From contig VGAG01000006.1 in the NCBI GenBank assembly GCA_016870835.1, forward strand, positions 1 through 46,184: a DNA stretch of 46,184 nt. Reading direction: 5' to 3'. A program made the translations under genes and the position numbers. The notes below the pieces were generated by a model. That model had not been told where the DNA came from and ran no database searches. It worked only from the letters and a program-made list of their open reading frames with translations. This DNA is from Actinomycetota bacterium (GTDB taxonomy: Bacteria > Actinomycetota > Actinomycetes > Nanopelagicales > Nanopelagicaceae). Every line of letters begins with the position of its first letter. The stretch's first letter is position 1. This document shows, piece after piece, positions 1 through 8,194 of this stretch.

Positions 1-385
1 CTGAGTTAAAGAGCGCAGATTTCTTCTTATGAGTTCCGGGAGTCAAACGGTTTAGCGCTTCGCAAACTTCGATATAACCCATGTAAGGGGCGATCATGAA
101 GCAGGTATGCGTGAATGCTTCGACTTGAGCTTGGACATTTTTAACTACACGATCAGCGGAGTTTCCAACATTTACGACTGCGATTCCCGCGCCTAGATCG
201 ATGATTGAATTTCCATCGATATCAACAATTACGCCACCGCCAGCTTTTTCAACAACGACCGGGATAGCCATTCCGAGTGCGGCTGAGACCGCTTCACTTC
301 TGCGCTTTAAGAGCTCTTGAGATTTTGGCCCCGGAATTGCGGTAACAACTTTCCGTTCTTGCGGAAGATTTGCCCCAAAACTCAT
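1..385 (-). CDS. gabT: 4-aminobutyrate aminotransferase, 5' part (cut by window edge)
   Basis: The minus strand is open from an ATG at 385 to the window edge, giving about 128 residues. The N-terminus has the GabT-type pattern: VTAIPGPKS near residue 14, a run of RRSEAVS, and IVDIDGNSIIDLGAGIAV, typical of class III PLP-dependent aminotransferases that move the amino group of 4-aminobutyrate to 2-oxoglutarate. The PLP-binding lysine lies beyond the window, so catalytic competence cannot be seen. The start is supported by a TAGAAT hexamer (392-397, minus) ending 6 nt before the ATG and by the absence of a Shine-Dalgarno sequence. It is divergent from dxr. The exact substrate within class III is inferred from N-terminal similarity only. 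Confidence 0.8.
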   Translation of the reverse strand, partial: MSFGANLPQERKVVTAIPGPKSQELLKRRSEAVSAALGMAIPVVVEKAGGGVIVDIDGNSIIDLGAGIAVVNVGNSADRVVKNVQAQVEAFTHTCFMIAPYMGYIEVCEALNRLTPGTHKKKSALFNS

Positions 386-391
386 GGGCGC

Positions 392-397
392 ATTCTA
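392..397 (-). promoter_or_regulatory. -10 element of gabT, leaderless geometry
   Basis: Minus-strand hexamer TAGAAT, then 6 nt (GCGCCC), then the ATG of gabT at 385. With a normal -10 to start-site distance, transcription would begin at or next to the A of ATG. Confidence 0.6.
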
Positions 398-437
398 TCT
401 TTTCAATGAAAGTAGTGATTTCTGAGATGATTACCGC

Positions 438-1574
438 GTGCGCGATGTAGTAATTCTTGGTTCAACTGGATCAATCGGGGTCCAGGCCCTTGAAGTTATC
501 TCAGAAAATCCTGACAAATTTCGAGTCGTAGGACTTGCATCAGGCTCAAATAACATCGAGCGATTAATTGAACAGGCGAAGAAGTTTCAAGTTCCGGTAA
601 TTGGAACAACCGGGGATGGCGTATCAATTCGCGCCGCATTACCAAAGGCGAGCGTCATTGATGGTGTTAACTCGGCACGAGAGGTCGCAGCTCTGCAAGC
701 AGATATTGTTTTAAATGGAATCACCGGGTCTATCGGCCTTGGACCAACGCTTTCAGCACTTGAATCAGGCAATAAGGTCGCGCTCGCAAATAAGGAATCA
801 CTTGTTGCAGGCGGTGAACTGGTACTTAAGTTTGGCCGGGAAAAAATAGTCCCAGTCGACTCGGAGCACTCTGCGCTATTTCAAGCGATGCAGGCCGGGC
901 GTGCGGCAGATGTATCAAAGGTTGTTTTAACAGCAAGCGGCGGGCCTTTTAGAGAGCGTAAAGATTTGAGTGGAGTAACTCCAGCCGAAGCGCTTGCACA
1001 TCCAACTTGGAATATGGGTCAAGTTGTAACAATTAATTCAGCAACGTTGGTTAATAAAGGACTTGAGATTATCGAGGCGCATTATCTATTTGATATCCCT
1101 TATTCAAAGATTGATGCCGTAATTCATCCCCAATCTGTCATTCACTCTATGGTCGAATTTGTGGATGGCTCAACGATCGCAGAGGCATCACCTCCAAATA
1201 TGAGGGGTCCGATTTCTTATGCGCTCGCTTACCCAGAGCGAGTAGCTAAGGCGATGGCGCCGATTGATTGGTCGAGTTCACATACTTGGAGATTCCAGCC
1301 CATTGATGAATCAAGATTTCCTAGCGTTGCCTTAGCACGGAGATGTGGCGCGCTCGGGGGCTCATTTACTGCGATGTATAACGCAGCAAACGAGGTAGCT
1401 GTTGATGCTTTCTTGAGAGAACTCATTCCATTCACAGCAATCGTAGATACCATCGATGCAACAGTTGCCAAACTCAATTCTGGTGCGCCGGAAAGTTTGC
1501 GTGATTTAAGCGATGTCACCGCCATAGAGAATGATGCGCGGCGTGTGGCCAACGAAGTGATGGCCCGGAAATAG
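438..1574 (+). CDS. dxr: 1-deoxy-D-xylulose 5-phosphate reductoisomerase
   Basis: Cytosolic enzyme of the MEP isoprenoid pathway; it converts 1-deoxy-D-xylulose 5-phosphate to 2-C-methyl-D-erythritol 4-phosphate with NADPH and a divalent metal. The N-terminal Rossmann motif GSTGSIG is at residues 8-14, ALANKESLV is near residue 115 and the metal/substrate motif DSEHSALFQ is near residue 140. At 378 residues the length is normal. The start is a GTG; a weak hexamer GATGAT (426-431) ends 6 nt before it and no Shine-Dalgarno sequence is seen. It is followed after 8 nt by the site-2 protease and then ispG, a common actinobacterial order, so the two MEP genes flank the protease. Confidence 0.97.
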   Translation: MRDVVILGSTGSIGVQALEVISENPDKFRVVGLASGSNNIERLIEQAKKFQVPVIGTTGDGVSIRAALPKASVIDGVNSAREVAALQADIVLNGITGSIGLGPTLSALESGNKVALANKESLVAGGELVLKFGREKIVPVDSEHSALFQAMQAGRAADVSKVVLTASGGPFRERKDLSGVTPAEALAHPTWNMGQVVTINSATLVNKGLEIIEAHYLFDIPYSKIDAVIHPQSVIHSMVEFVDGSTIAEASPPNMRGPISYALAYPERVAKAMAPIDWSSSHTWRFQPIDESRFPSVALARRCGALGGSFTAMYNAANEVAVDAFLRELIPFTAIVDTIDATVAKLNSGAPESLRDLSDVTAIENDARRVANEVMARK

Positions 1575-1582
1575 GAGAGTTT

Positions 1583-2767
1583 GTGGGATTACTCGGAGTT
1601 CTCGCCTTCATCTTTGCGCTGCTCTTCTCTGTCATGGTCCACGAGTTTGGCCATTACATAACTGCAAAGAAATTTGGGATGAGGGTTACTGAATTCTTCC
1701 TAGGATTTGGAGCGCTAATCTGGTCGACCCAGCGCGGCGAAACTGAGTTTGGCATCAAGGCAATTCCGGCTGGTGGTTATTGCAAGATCTCCGGAATGAC
1801 CCCCAATGAAGAGTTGCCTGATGAAGTTAAGTCGCGCGCCTTCTATAAAGCCAAGACCTCAGAGAAATTGATAGTTCTTGGAGCCGGCTCCTTCCTTCAT
1901 TTTGTTTTAGGTTTCCTACTTCTATTTACACTCTTCTTCGGTATCGGCGTAAATCGTGTCCTTCCCACGATTACCGAAGTCGTGCCTTGCGTTGCTACAA
2001 CTAATGAGTGCACACCAAATGATCCAGTTTCACCCGCGAAGGGCGCTGGGTTACTCGTGGGCGATGAGATTATCGGGGTCGATGGAAATCGAGATCTTGA
2101 TTGGGAAGAGACGATTGCAATCGTAAGAAAATCAGCTGGCAAAGATTTAACTCTGATTGTTCTTCGTGGCGGTAGCGAACTTGAGATTAAATTAACTCCG
2201 GCAGCGCGAGTTGTAGATGGCCAGACCGTTGGATTTTTAGGTGTGCGAAATGAAATCGGAATAGTTAAAGAAGGGCCGATAGCGGCGCTCACACTCTCAG
2301 CAAGCACTACTTATGAAATTGTTAAGGGTTCGGTGAAAGCGCTAATTGGACTTCCCTCGAAGATTCCAACGCTATTTAGTGAAGCTTTCTTAGGTAGAGA
2401 GCGTGATAGCCAAGGTTTAGTGGGAGTTGTTGGCGTGGCTCGAGTCTCTGGTGAAACCGCATCGAGTGGAAATCTAACTACGAGCGAGAAGTTAGCAACC
2501 TTCATTTTGCTAGTTGCATCACTCAATGTTTTTGTGGGGATCTTTAACTTGTTACCAATACTTCCGTTAGATGGCGGCCATATCGCAGTTGCGATTTATG
2601 AAAATCTAAGAAATAAGGTCTATCGAATTCGTGGCAAGGAAATTCCGGGGCCGGTCGATGTAGAGAAATTGACTCCGATAACTATGGTGGTCTTGGTATT
2701 GCTTGTTGCTTTAACTGTGGTTTTGCTCTTTGCGGATATCTTTAATCCGATTAACTTTAATATCTAA
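1583..2767 (+). CDS. rip1: Site-2 intramembrane metalloprotease (RseP/Rip1 family)
   Basis: Membrane zinc protease of family M50 that cuts transmembrane anchors, typically anti-sigma factors, in the last step of regulated proteolysis. The zinc motif HEFGH is at residues 20-24 in the first membrane helix; a PDZ-like domain covers about 130-220; the second conserved motif NLLPILPLDGGH is near residue 325, followed by a final hydrophobic helix. The length of 394 is normal. The GTG start has an AGGAG sequence a few bases upstream, and the gene follows dxr by 8 nt, so it is probably in the same transcript. The actual substrate cannot be seen here. Confidence 0.93.
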   Translation: MGLLGVLAFIFALLFSVMVHEFGHYITAKKFGMRVTEFFLGFGALIWSTQRGETEFGIKAIPAGGYCKISGMTPNEELPDEVKSRAFYKAKTSEKLIVLGAGSFLHFVLGFLLLFTLFFGIGVNRVLPTITEVVPCVATTNECTPNDPVSPAKGAGLLVGDEIIGVDGNRDLDWEETIAIVRKSAGKDLTLIVLRGGSELEIKLTPAARVVDGQTVGFLGVRNEIGIVKEGPIAALTLSASTTYEIVKGSVKALIGLPSKIPTLFSEAFLGRERDSQGLVGVVGVARVSGETASSGNLTTSEKLATFILLVASLNVFVGIFNLLPILPLDGGHIAVAIYENLRNKVYRIRGKEIPGPVDVEKLTPITMVVLVLLVALTVVLLFADIFNPINFNI

Positions 2768-2771
2768 TCGA

Positions 2772-2843
2772 TTAGAAGCCGTAGACCCAAGTAATTAGGG
2801 CTAGGGCGACTATTAGATAAGTGACCATCATCCAAGGCTTCAT
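2772..2843 (-). CDS. Predicted 23-residue single-span membrane peptide
   Basis: A minus-strand reading frame of 23 codons starts at the ATG at 2843 and ends with TAA at 2772-2774. The peptide is MKPWMM, then a hydrophobic stretch (about residues 7-20), ending WVYGF: one membrane span with a positively charged residue at the N-terminus. A TAAAAT hexamer (2851-2856, minus) ends 7 nt before the ATG, the spacing seen at confident genes here. It fills almost the whole gap between rip1 and ispG and runs convergent to rip1, its stop lying 4 bp past the rip1 stop. I do not recognise a family and no function can be assigned. A 23-codon frame can arise by chance, so this rests on promoter spacing plus hydrophobicity. 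Confidence 0.5.
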   Translation of the reverse strand: MKPWMMVTYLIVALALITWVYGF

Positions 2844-2850
2844 TTGAGAG

Positions 2851-2856
2851 ATTTTA
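2851..2856 (-). promoter_or_regulatory. -10 element of the 23-residue peptide gene
   Basis: Minus-strand TAAAAT followed by 7 nt and an ATG. It lies back to back with the ispG -10 candidate (2867-2872) on the other strand. Confidence 0.45.
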
Positions 2857-2866
2857 GTGCTTGGTA

Positions 2867-2872
2867 CACAAT
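2867..2872 (+). promoter_or_regulatory. -10 candidate of ispG, leaderless geometry
   Basis: CACAAT, then 6 nt (AAGGAC), then ATG at 2879. The AAGGA within the spacer is too close (1 nt) to act as a normal Shine-Dalgarno sequence, which favours the leaderless reading. Confidence 0.45.
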
Positions 2873-2878
2873 AAGGAC

Positions 2879-4030
2879 ATGGTCGACCTAGGAATTCCAC
2901 AAGCTCCACCACCGACCCTCGCTCCTCGCCGTAAAACTAAGCAACTTAAATTAGGTAACGTCCTCGTTGGTGGCGATGCGCCGGTCTCAGTGCAATCAAT
3001 GTGCACGACCGTTACCGCCGATGTGAATTCAACGCTTCAACAAATCGCAGAACTAACCGCATCTGGATGTCAGATTGTTCGCGTTGCTGTTCCTAGTCAA
3101 GATGATGCAGATGCGCTCGCTCAGATTGCAAAGAAATCACAGATCCCAGTCATTGCTGATATTCATTTCCAACCAAAGTACATATTTGCAGCAATCGATG
3201 CTGGCTGCGCAGGTGTCCGCGTTAATCCCGGAAACATTAAGCAATTCGATGACAAGGTAAAAGAAGTCGCAAAGGCTGCCGGTGATGCCGGAATTCCAAT
3301 TCGCATCGGAGTTAATGCTGGCTCACTTGATCCGCGCCTGCTTGCGAAGTACGAAAAGGCAACTCCCGAGGCGTTAGTTGATTCAGCGATGTGGGAGATT
3401 GGGCTTTTTGAAGAGCATGGGTTTACCGATATCAAAATCTCAGTCAAGCACCACGACCCAGTCACTATGGTGAAGGCTTATAGATTGTTAGCCTCAAAGT
3501 GCGATTACCCATTACATCTTGGCGTTACTGAAGCAGGTCCAATATTCCAGGGCACAATTAAGTCCGCAACTGCATTTGCAATTCTTCTTGGTGAGGGAAT
3601 TGGAGACACCATTCGCGTCTCACTTTCTGCTCCTCCGGTTGAAGAGGTAAAAGTCGGCATCTCAATTCTTGAATCGCTAAACCTAAGACAACGTAAATTG
3701 GAAATTGTTTCCTGCCCATCATGTGGAAGAGCGCAAGTAGATGTTTATTCACTCGCCGAAAAAGTACAGGCAGGTCTTGATGGATTAACAGTTCCACTTC
3801 GCGTCGCAGTTATGGGATGTGTTGTGAATGGTCCCGGTGAAGCGCGCGAAGCAGATCTTGGCGTTGCATCAGGAAATGGAAAAGGACAGATATTTGTAAA
3901 GGGCGAGGTAATCAAGACAGTTCCAGAAGCGCAGATTGTCGAGACTCTCATTGAAGAAGCGATGAAGATCGCAGAAGAGATGGAAGCTGCCGGTGTCGCA
4001 TCCGGTGAACCCTCAGTAAGCGTTAAGTAA
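2879..4030 (+). CDS. ispG: 4-hydroxy-3-methylbut-2-en-1-yl diphosphate synthase (flavodoxin)
   Basis: Penultimate MEP-pathway enzyme; a 4Fe-4S protein that reductively opens methylerythritol cyclodiphosphate to HMBPP. Cluster ligands are visible: SCPSCGR (cysteines near 278 and 281) and GCVVNGPGE (cysteine near 314, with the glutamate that completes the set). A TIM-barrel N-terminal half is followed by the Fe-S domain. A longer frame opens with TTG at 2861, but I prefer ATG 2879 (383 residues, normal length) because a -10-like hexamer ends 6 nt before it. Only ispG and dxr of this pathway lie in the window. Confidence 0.95.
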   Translation: MVDLGIPQAPPPTLAPRRKTKQLKLGNVLVGGDAPVSVQSMCTTVTADVNSTLQQIAELTASGCQIVRVAVPSQDDADALAQIAKKSQIPVIADIHFQPKYIFAAIDAGCAGVRVNPGNIKQFDDKVKEVAKAAGDAGIPIRIGVNAGSLDPRLLAKYEKATPEALVDSAMWEIGLFEEHGFTDIKISVKHHDPVTMVKAYRLLASKCDYPLHLGVTEAGPIFQGTIKSATAFAILLGEGIGDTIRVSLSAPPVEEVKVGISILESLNLRQRKLEIVSCPSCGRAQVDVYSLAEKVQAGLDGLTVPLRVAVMGCVVNGPGEAREADLGVASGNGKGQIFVKGEVIKTVPEAQIVETLIEEAMKIAEEMEAAGVASGEPSVSVK

Positions 4031-4035
4031 TTCGC

Positions 4036-4041
4036 TAGGCT
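4036..4041 (+). promoter_or_regulatory. -10 element of proS, leaderless geometry
   Basis: TAGGCT followed by 7 nt and the ATG at 4049. It starts 6 nt after the ispG stop codon, so proS has its own promoter in an 18-nt gap. Confidence 0.55.
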
Positions 4042-4048
4042 ACGCACC

Positions 4049-5773
4049 ATGTTGCGGATGTCGACGCTTTTTTTGCGCACGTTGCGTGATGATCCATCTG
4101 ATGCCGCTGTCGCAAGTCACAAGTTATTAGTCCGCGCCGGATATATAAGGCCAATTGCTGCCGGAATTTTCTCCTGGTTACCACTTGGCGTAAATGTGCT
4201 GCGCAAAGTTGAGCGGGTAATAAGAGAAGAGATGGATAAGGCGGGCTTTCAAGAAGTTCACTTCCCAGCTCTACTTCCAAAAGATCCATATGAGAAGACA
4301 AATCGTTGGGAAGATTATGGCCCAGCCCTATTTCGACTTCAGGATCGAAAGGGAAGTGATTATCTACTTGGGCCTACCCATGAAGAGATGTTTACTCTTA
4401 TGGTTAAGGGCGAATATTCCTCTTATAAAGATCTGCCTTTAAGTATCTATCAAATTCAGACTAAGTATCGTGATGAAGCGCGCCCCAGAAGCGGAATCAT
4501 CCGCGGCCGTGAATTTGTTATGAAAGATTCATACTCCTTTGATCTTGATGATGCTGGACTTGAAGTTTCTTATGGCAAGCACCGTGATGCATATATATCT
4601 ACCTTTGATCGCCTTGGTTTGAAATACAACATTGTCTCGGCGATGTCGGGCGCTATGGGCGGTTCAAAATCTGAAGAATTCTTAGCTCCTTGCTCAACTG
4701 GTGAAGATACTTATGTACTCTGTAAGAAGTGTGGCTATGCCGTAAATGTTGAAGCAATGAGTACAAAGGTTTCCGCTGGCGAAACAACAGAACATCCCCC
4801 GATTGAAGTTCTAGATACTCCTAATACCCCAACAATCGAGAGCCTAGTTGAGGTAATGAATAAGAAATACAGCGCCAATATTGATGCAAGTAAGACGCTA
4901 AAGAATGTACTTCTAATCGCAGATGGCAACCCCATCTCAGTTCTAGTACCCGGAGATCGCGAAGTTGACTTGAAGCGACTTGAGGCAAATTTGATTGGCG
5001 TCAAAGAGTTGCGATTGTTTGATGATGAGGACTTTGCAAAACGTAAAGACTTTGTAAAAGGTTACGTTGGACCACAAGATGCCAAGCGTCTCGGTGTAAA
5101 ACTCTATGCTGATCCGAGAATCACTATAGGTTCAAGTTGGATCACCGGTGCGAATGTAAGAGATAAGCATGCGCGAAATGTCGTGCATGGAAGAGATTTT
5201 CAGGTTGATGGATTTGTTGAAGCTGCGGAGGTACGTGAAGGTGATGCATGTCCGAAGTGCGATACTCCGGTAATAATTGATCGAGCAATTGAAATCGGTC
5301 ATATCTTCCAACTCGGTAGGAAATATGCCGAAGCGCTTGAATTAACGGTCCTTGATAGCGAAGGTAAGTCGCGCGTTGTAACTATGGGCTCCTACGGCAT
5401 CGGAGTAACTCGTGCAGTCGCTGCAATTGCTGAACAGACTTACGATGAAATCGGACTTGTATGGCCAGCTGAAATAGCGCCTGCGAAAGTTCATATCGTT
5501 GCCACTGGTAAGGATGATCTGCCGTTCACAACCGCCGAAAAGGTAGCGCTAGAACTTGAAGGCAAAGGCATCGAAGTAATGCTCGATGATCGCAGAGAGG
5601 CAAGCCCTGGCGTTAAGTTTAAAGATGCTGAATTAATCGGTAATCCGATTATCTTGATTTTTGGTAAGTCTCTCGCAGATGGAAAAGTGGAACTTCGAAT
5701 TCGTAAGTCAGGGGAGAAGAGCGAAGTTGCACTTGCTGAAGTAGTTTCTAAAGTAGCTGCGCTTCTTAACTAG
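4049..5773 (+). CDS. proS: Prolyl-tRNA synthetase, bacterial type
   Basis: Class II synthetase that charges tRNA-Pro. Motif 2 is clear (YRDEARPRSG then IIRGREF, about residues 140-157) and motif 3 contains MGSYGIGVTR near residue 450, followed by the C-terminal anticodon-binding domain. The 574-residue length and the insertion between motifs 2 and 3 indicate the bacterial form with an editing domain. ATG codons at 4049 and 4058 both fit; I chose 4049 because of the TAGGCT hexamer 7 nt upstream. The stop codon shares one base with the GTG start of the permease. Confidence 0.96.
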   Translation: MLRMSTLFLRTLRDDPSDAAVASHKLLVRAGYIRPIAAGIFSWLPLGVNVLRKVERVIREEMDKAGFQEVHFPALLPKDPYEKTNRWEDYGPALFRLQDRKGSDYLLGPTHEEMFTLMVKGEYSSYKDLPLSIYQIQTKYRDEARPRSGIIRGREFVMKDSYSFDLDDAGLEVSYGKHRDAYISTFDRLGLKYNIVSAMSGAMGGSKSEEFLAPCSTGEDTYVLCKKCGYAVNVEAMSTKVSAGETTEHPPIEVLDTPNTPTIESLVEVMNKKYSANIDASKTLKNVLLIADGNPISVLVPGDREVDLKRLEANLIGVKELRLFDDEDFAKRKDFVKGYVGPQDAKRLGVKLYADPRITIGSSWITGANVRDKHARNVVHGRDFQVDGFVEAAEVREGDACPKCDTPVIIDRAIEIGHIFQLGRKYAEALELTVLDSEGKSRVVTMGSYGIGVTRAVAAIAEQTYDEIGLVWPAEIAPAKVHIVATGKDDLPFTTAEKVALELEGKGIEVMLDDRREASPGVKFKDAELIGNPIILIFGKSLADGKVELRIRKSGEKSEVALAEVVSKVAALLN

Positions 5774-6543
5774 TGGAAATCTCAATAGAGGTAATCCTCT
5801 TTCTGGTTTTAGCTTCTGCACTTGCTGGGCTAGTTGATTCCTTTGCCGGCGGTGGTGGATTAATCCAACTTCCAGCACTTCTCATAGCCCTGCCGAAGAC
5901 CGCCCCAGCTGAACTTCTAGGAACCAACAAACTTCCCTCATTTTTAGGGACTGCTAGCGCTACCGCCTCATATTTAAGAAGGCTTCGACCTGATTTTCGA
6001 ATTGCATTTGCGATGGCTCTGCCGGCTTTTATTGGCGCCGCACTTGGAGCAACTGTTGCAACGCTAATTCCTAAAGATGCCTTCCGTCCGATAATTCTCT
6101 TCGCTTTAGTTGCAGTCTTTATATATACCTGGCGGCGTAAAGAGTTGGGGTTAAGCGACAATAAAGGCGAGCGAACTACTAGAACTTATTTGATAGCAAG
6201 CGCTGCCGGTTTAACAATTGGTTTTTACGATGGAATCTTTGGTCCAGGCACTGGCTCTTTCTTAATGTTAATCCTTGTAGGACTTCTCGGTTTTGCATTT
6301 CTAGAAGCATCTGTCACGGCGAAGATTGCAAACTTAGCTACGAACCTAGGCGCAATTGTGGTCTTTGGAGCAAATGGAAAGATCATTTGGACGCTAGGTC
6401 TTGCTATGGCGGTTGGGAACATAATCGGTGGTTTAGTTGGCGCACGCCTGGCCATAAAGGGCGGCTCGAAGTTGATAAGAAGAGTCTTTCTAATCGTGAC
6501 CTCGCTGTTCATCTTGAGGTTAGCAATCGACACTTTTCTTTAA
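5773..6543 (+). CDS. TSUP-family (TauE/SafE) membrane permease
   Basis: Integral membrane protein of 256 residues with roughly seven or eight hydrophobic segments. The opening ALAGLVDSFAGGGGLIQLPALL with its glycine run, and a second related segment around residue 150 (GFYDGIFGPGTGSF), are the two repeats typical of the TSUP family, which exports sulfite, sulfoacetate or other small organic anions. The GTG start overlaps the proS stop (TAGTG), implying translational coupling. A permease between proS and rimP is not part of the usual translation cluster, and its substrate cannot be deduced from context. Confidence 0.88.
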   Translation: MEISIEVILFLVLASALAGLVDSFAGGGGLIQLPALLIALPKTAPAELLGTNKLPSFLGTASATASYLRRLRPDFRIAFAMALPAFIGAALGATVATLIPKDAFRPIILFALVAVFIYTWRRKELGLSDNKGERTTRTYLIASAAGLTIGFYDGIFGPGTGSFLMLILVGLLGFAFLEASVTAKIANLATNLGAIVVFGANGKIIWTLGLAMAVGNIIGGLVGARLAIKGGSKLIRRVFLIVTSLFILRLAIDTFL

Positions 6544-6607
6544 AGCAAATTCGGGTTATCCTTCCGCTCAACAACTTCACAACAAATAAATAAGTAGGTC
6601 GGTAGAT

Positions 6608-7060
6608 ATGTCACTTGTTTTGAACCTTACTGAGTTACTTACCCCTGCTGTTAGAGATACGGGGTTTGTTTTAGAAGAAGTTAAAGTCACCCCGGCTGGC
6701 AAACGACGCATTATCGCGGTGATTATCGATGGGCTTGAGCGAAATCCTTCACTTGGTGAAGTAACTGTCGTTTCACGTAGAGTTTCAGAGATTCTTGATA
6801 GCTATTCACAACTAGGTGAAATGCCATTCACATTAGAGGTAACAACACCAGGCGTTGATCGCCCGCTTAGCGCACCTCGCCATTGGCGAAAAAACATTGG
6901 CCGCCTTGTAAAAGTGACGCCAATTGAAGGTGAGCCCTACACCTCAAGAATTGTTAGCGCGGGCGAGACATCTGCAACCCTTGAAGATAGAGAAGTTGAT
7001 TATTCAACCGTAAAGCGGGCACAGATCGAGATCGAATTCAATCGTAAGGAGAAGCGATGA
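6608..7060 (+). CDS. rimP: Ribosome maturation factor RimP
   Basis: A 150-residue protein needed for 30S subunit maturation. It has the two-domain RimP layout: an N-terminal alpha/beta domain with the characteristic FVLEEVKVTPAGKRRI, a central TLEVTTPGVDRPLSAPRHW segment (residues about 77-96), and an Sm-like C-terminal domain. It begins the nusA-infB operon, with its stop overlapping the nusA ATG. The 64-nt upstream gap is AT-rich; no convincing -10/start pairing of the type seen at other genes is present, only a weak AGGTCGG near 6596. Confidence 0.93.
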   Translation: MSLVLNLTELLTPAVRDTGFVLEEVKVTPAGKRRIIAVIIDGLERNPSLGEVTVVSRRVSEILDSYSQLGEMPFTLEVTTPGVDRPLSAPRHWRKNIGRLVKVTPIEGEPYTSRIVSAGETSATLEDREVDYSTVKRAQIEIEFNRKEKR

Positions 7061-8031
7061 ATGTCGATTTGAAAGTTCTTGAAGCGCTCACAATAGAGCG
7101 GGACATTCCCCTAGAGAGACTTATAAGCGCGATTGAAGTTGCAGTAAAGATTGCCTACAGTGAAATGGAAGGCGCAAAGCAATACGCCTACGCAAAGCTA
7201 GATCGCGAAAACGGTGAGATAAAAATCATCGTTCCTGACTTTGGCCCCGATGGCGAGAAGATTGGTGAGCATGTTGATGAATTACCAGGTTTCTCACGAA
7301 TTGCATCTAGTACTGCGCGCAAGATAATCAAAGAGAAGATGCGCGCATCTAGAGATGCCGAGATTGTTGGCGAGTTCAGCGCAACAGTTGGCGACATTGT
7401 CTCAGGAGTAATTCAACAAGGGCGCGATCATCGGATGGTTTATGTAGATCTAGGAAGAGTAGAGGGGCGAATTCCTCCTCACGAACAAGTTCCTGGTGAG
7501 ATCTATACACATGGCGAGCGAATAAAGTGTTTTGTAGTTGAAGTAAAACAAGGCATGAAGGGCCCAGAAGTAATGCTTTCGCGGAGCCATCCCGCTTTAG
7601 TTAAACAACTATTTGCCCTTGAAGTTCCTGAGATAAGAGATCAAGTTGTTGAGATTATGGGCGTTGCCCGCGAAGCCGGTCACCGAAGCAAGATTGCAGT
7701 TAGATCGTTGCGCGCTGGAGTTAGTGCAAAGGGAGCGCTAATTGGTCCGATGGGAGCGCGCGCACGTGCAGTAATGGATGAACTACATGGTGAGAAGATC
7801 GATATTGTTGATTGGTCAGAAGATCCAGCCGCTTATGTAGGAAGCGCACTTGCTCCAGCACGAGTTTCAAAGGTAGAAATAGTAAGTAGAGATACTCGAT
7901 CAGCAAAAGTTATTGTTCCGGATTACCAACTTTCGTTAGCTATCGGTAAGGATGGTCAGAACGCTAGATTGGCGGCGCGCTTGACCGGATGGCGAATTGA
8001 TATTCACTCTGATGCGACCCCGAGCGAGTAG
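7057..8031 (+). CDS. nusA: Transcription termination/antitermination factor NusA
   Basis: RNA-polymerase-associated elongation factor. Order of domains: N-terminal polymerase-binding domain (1-105), S1 domain from about residue 110 (VGDIVSGVIQQGRDHRMVYV), then two KH domains (about 200-324), the second with LSLAIGKDGQNARLAARLTGW. At 324 residues it lacks the acidic C-terminal repeats of proteobacterial NusA, as expected for Gram-positive lineages. The ATG overlaps the rimP stop by 4 nt (ATGA) and is preceded by AAGGAG. Confidence 0.96.
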   Translation: MNVDLKVLEALTIERDIPLERLISAIEVAVKIAYSEMEGAKQYAYAKLDRENGEIKIIVPDFGPDGEKIGEHVDELPGFSRIASSTARKIIKEKMRASRDAEIVGEFSATVGDIVSGVIQQGRDHRMVYVDLGRVEGRIPPHEQVPGEIYTHGERIKCFVVEVKQGMKGPEVMLSRSHPALVKQLFALEVPEIRDQVVEIMGVAREAGHRSKIAVRSLRAGVSAKGALIGPMGARARAVMDELHGEKIDIVDWSEDPAAYVGSALAPARVSKVEIVSRDTRSAKVIVPDYQLSLAIGKDGQNARLAARLTGWRIDIHSDATPSE

Positions 8032-8194
8032 CCCCGCCCCCTTTTTCGCGAATTAGCGCCCTTAGGAGTATGGTTGGTCCTCCGAAGCGAAAGTTGGGAA
8101 AAGGCAATGGCACTCAAATGAGCACCGCAAAATCATGAGTAGGTCTATTTAGGCTTCGCGTTCCCGATAAACGTGGAGCCACAGAAGGAGAGAA
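8032..8194 (+). other. 163-nt nusA-infB spacer with a hairpin; ylxR absent
   Basis: This is one of the longest spacers in the window. In many bacteria ylxR (DUF448) lies here, but none of the frames encodes it. An 8-nt inverted repeat with one mismatch, CTTAGGAG (8061-8068) and CTCCGAAG (8080-8087), can form a hairpin that hides an AGGAG sequence. A 22-codon frame (8070-8138) begins inside its loop. The infB Shine-Dalgarno sequence AAGGAG is at 8185-8190. Confidence 0.5.

Noticed and set aside
8070-8138. 22-codon frame in the nusA-infB spacer as a gene
   Set aside because: AGGAG is only 1 nt from the ATG and no -10 fits the leaderless spacing; kept only as part of a spacer finding.
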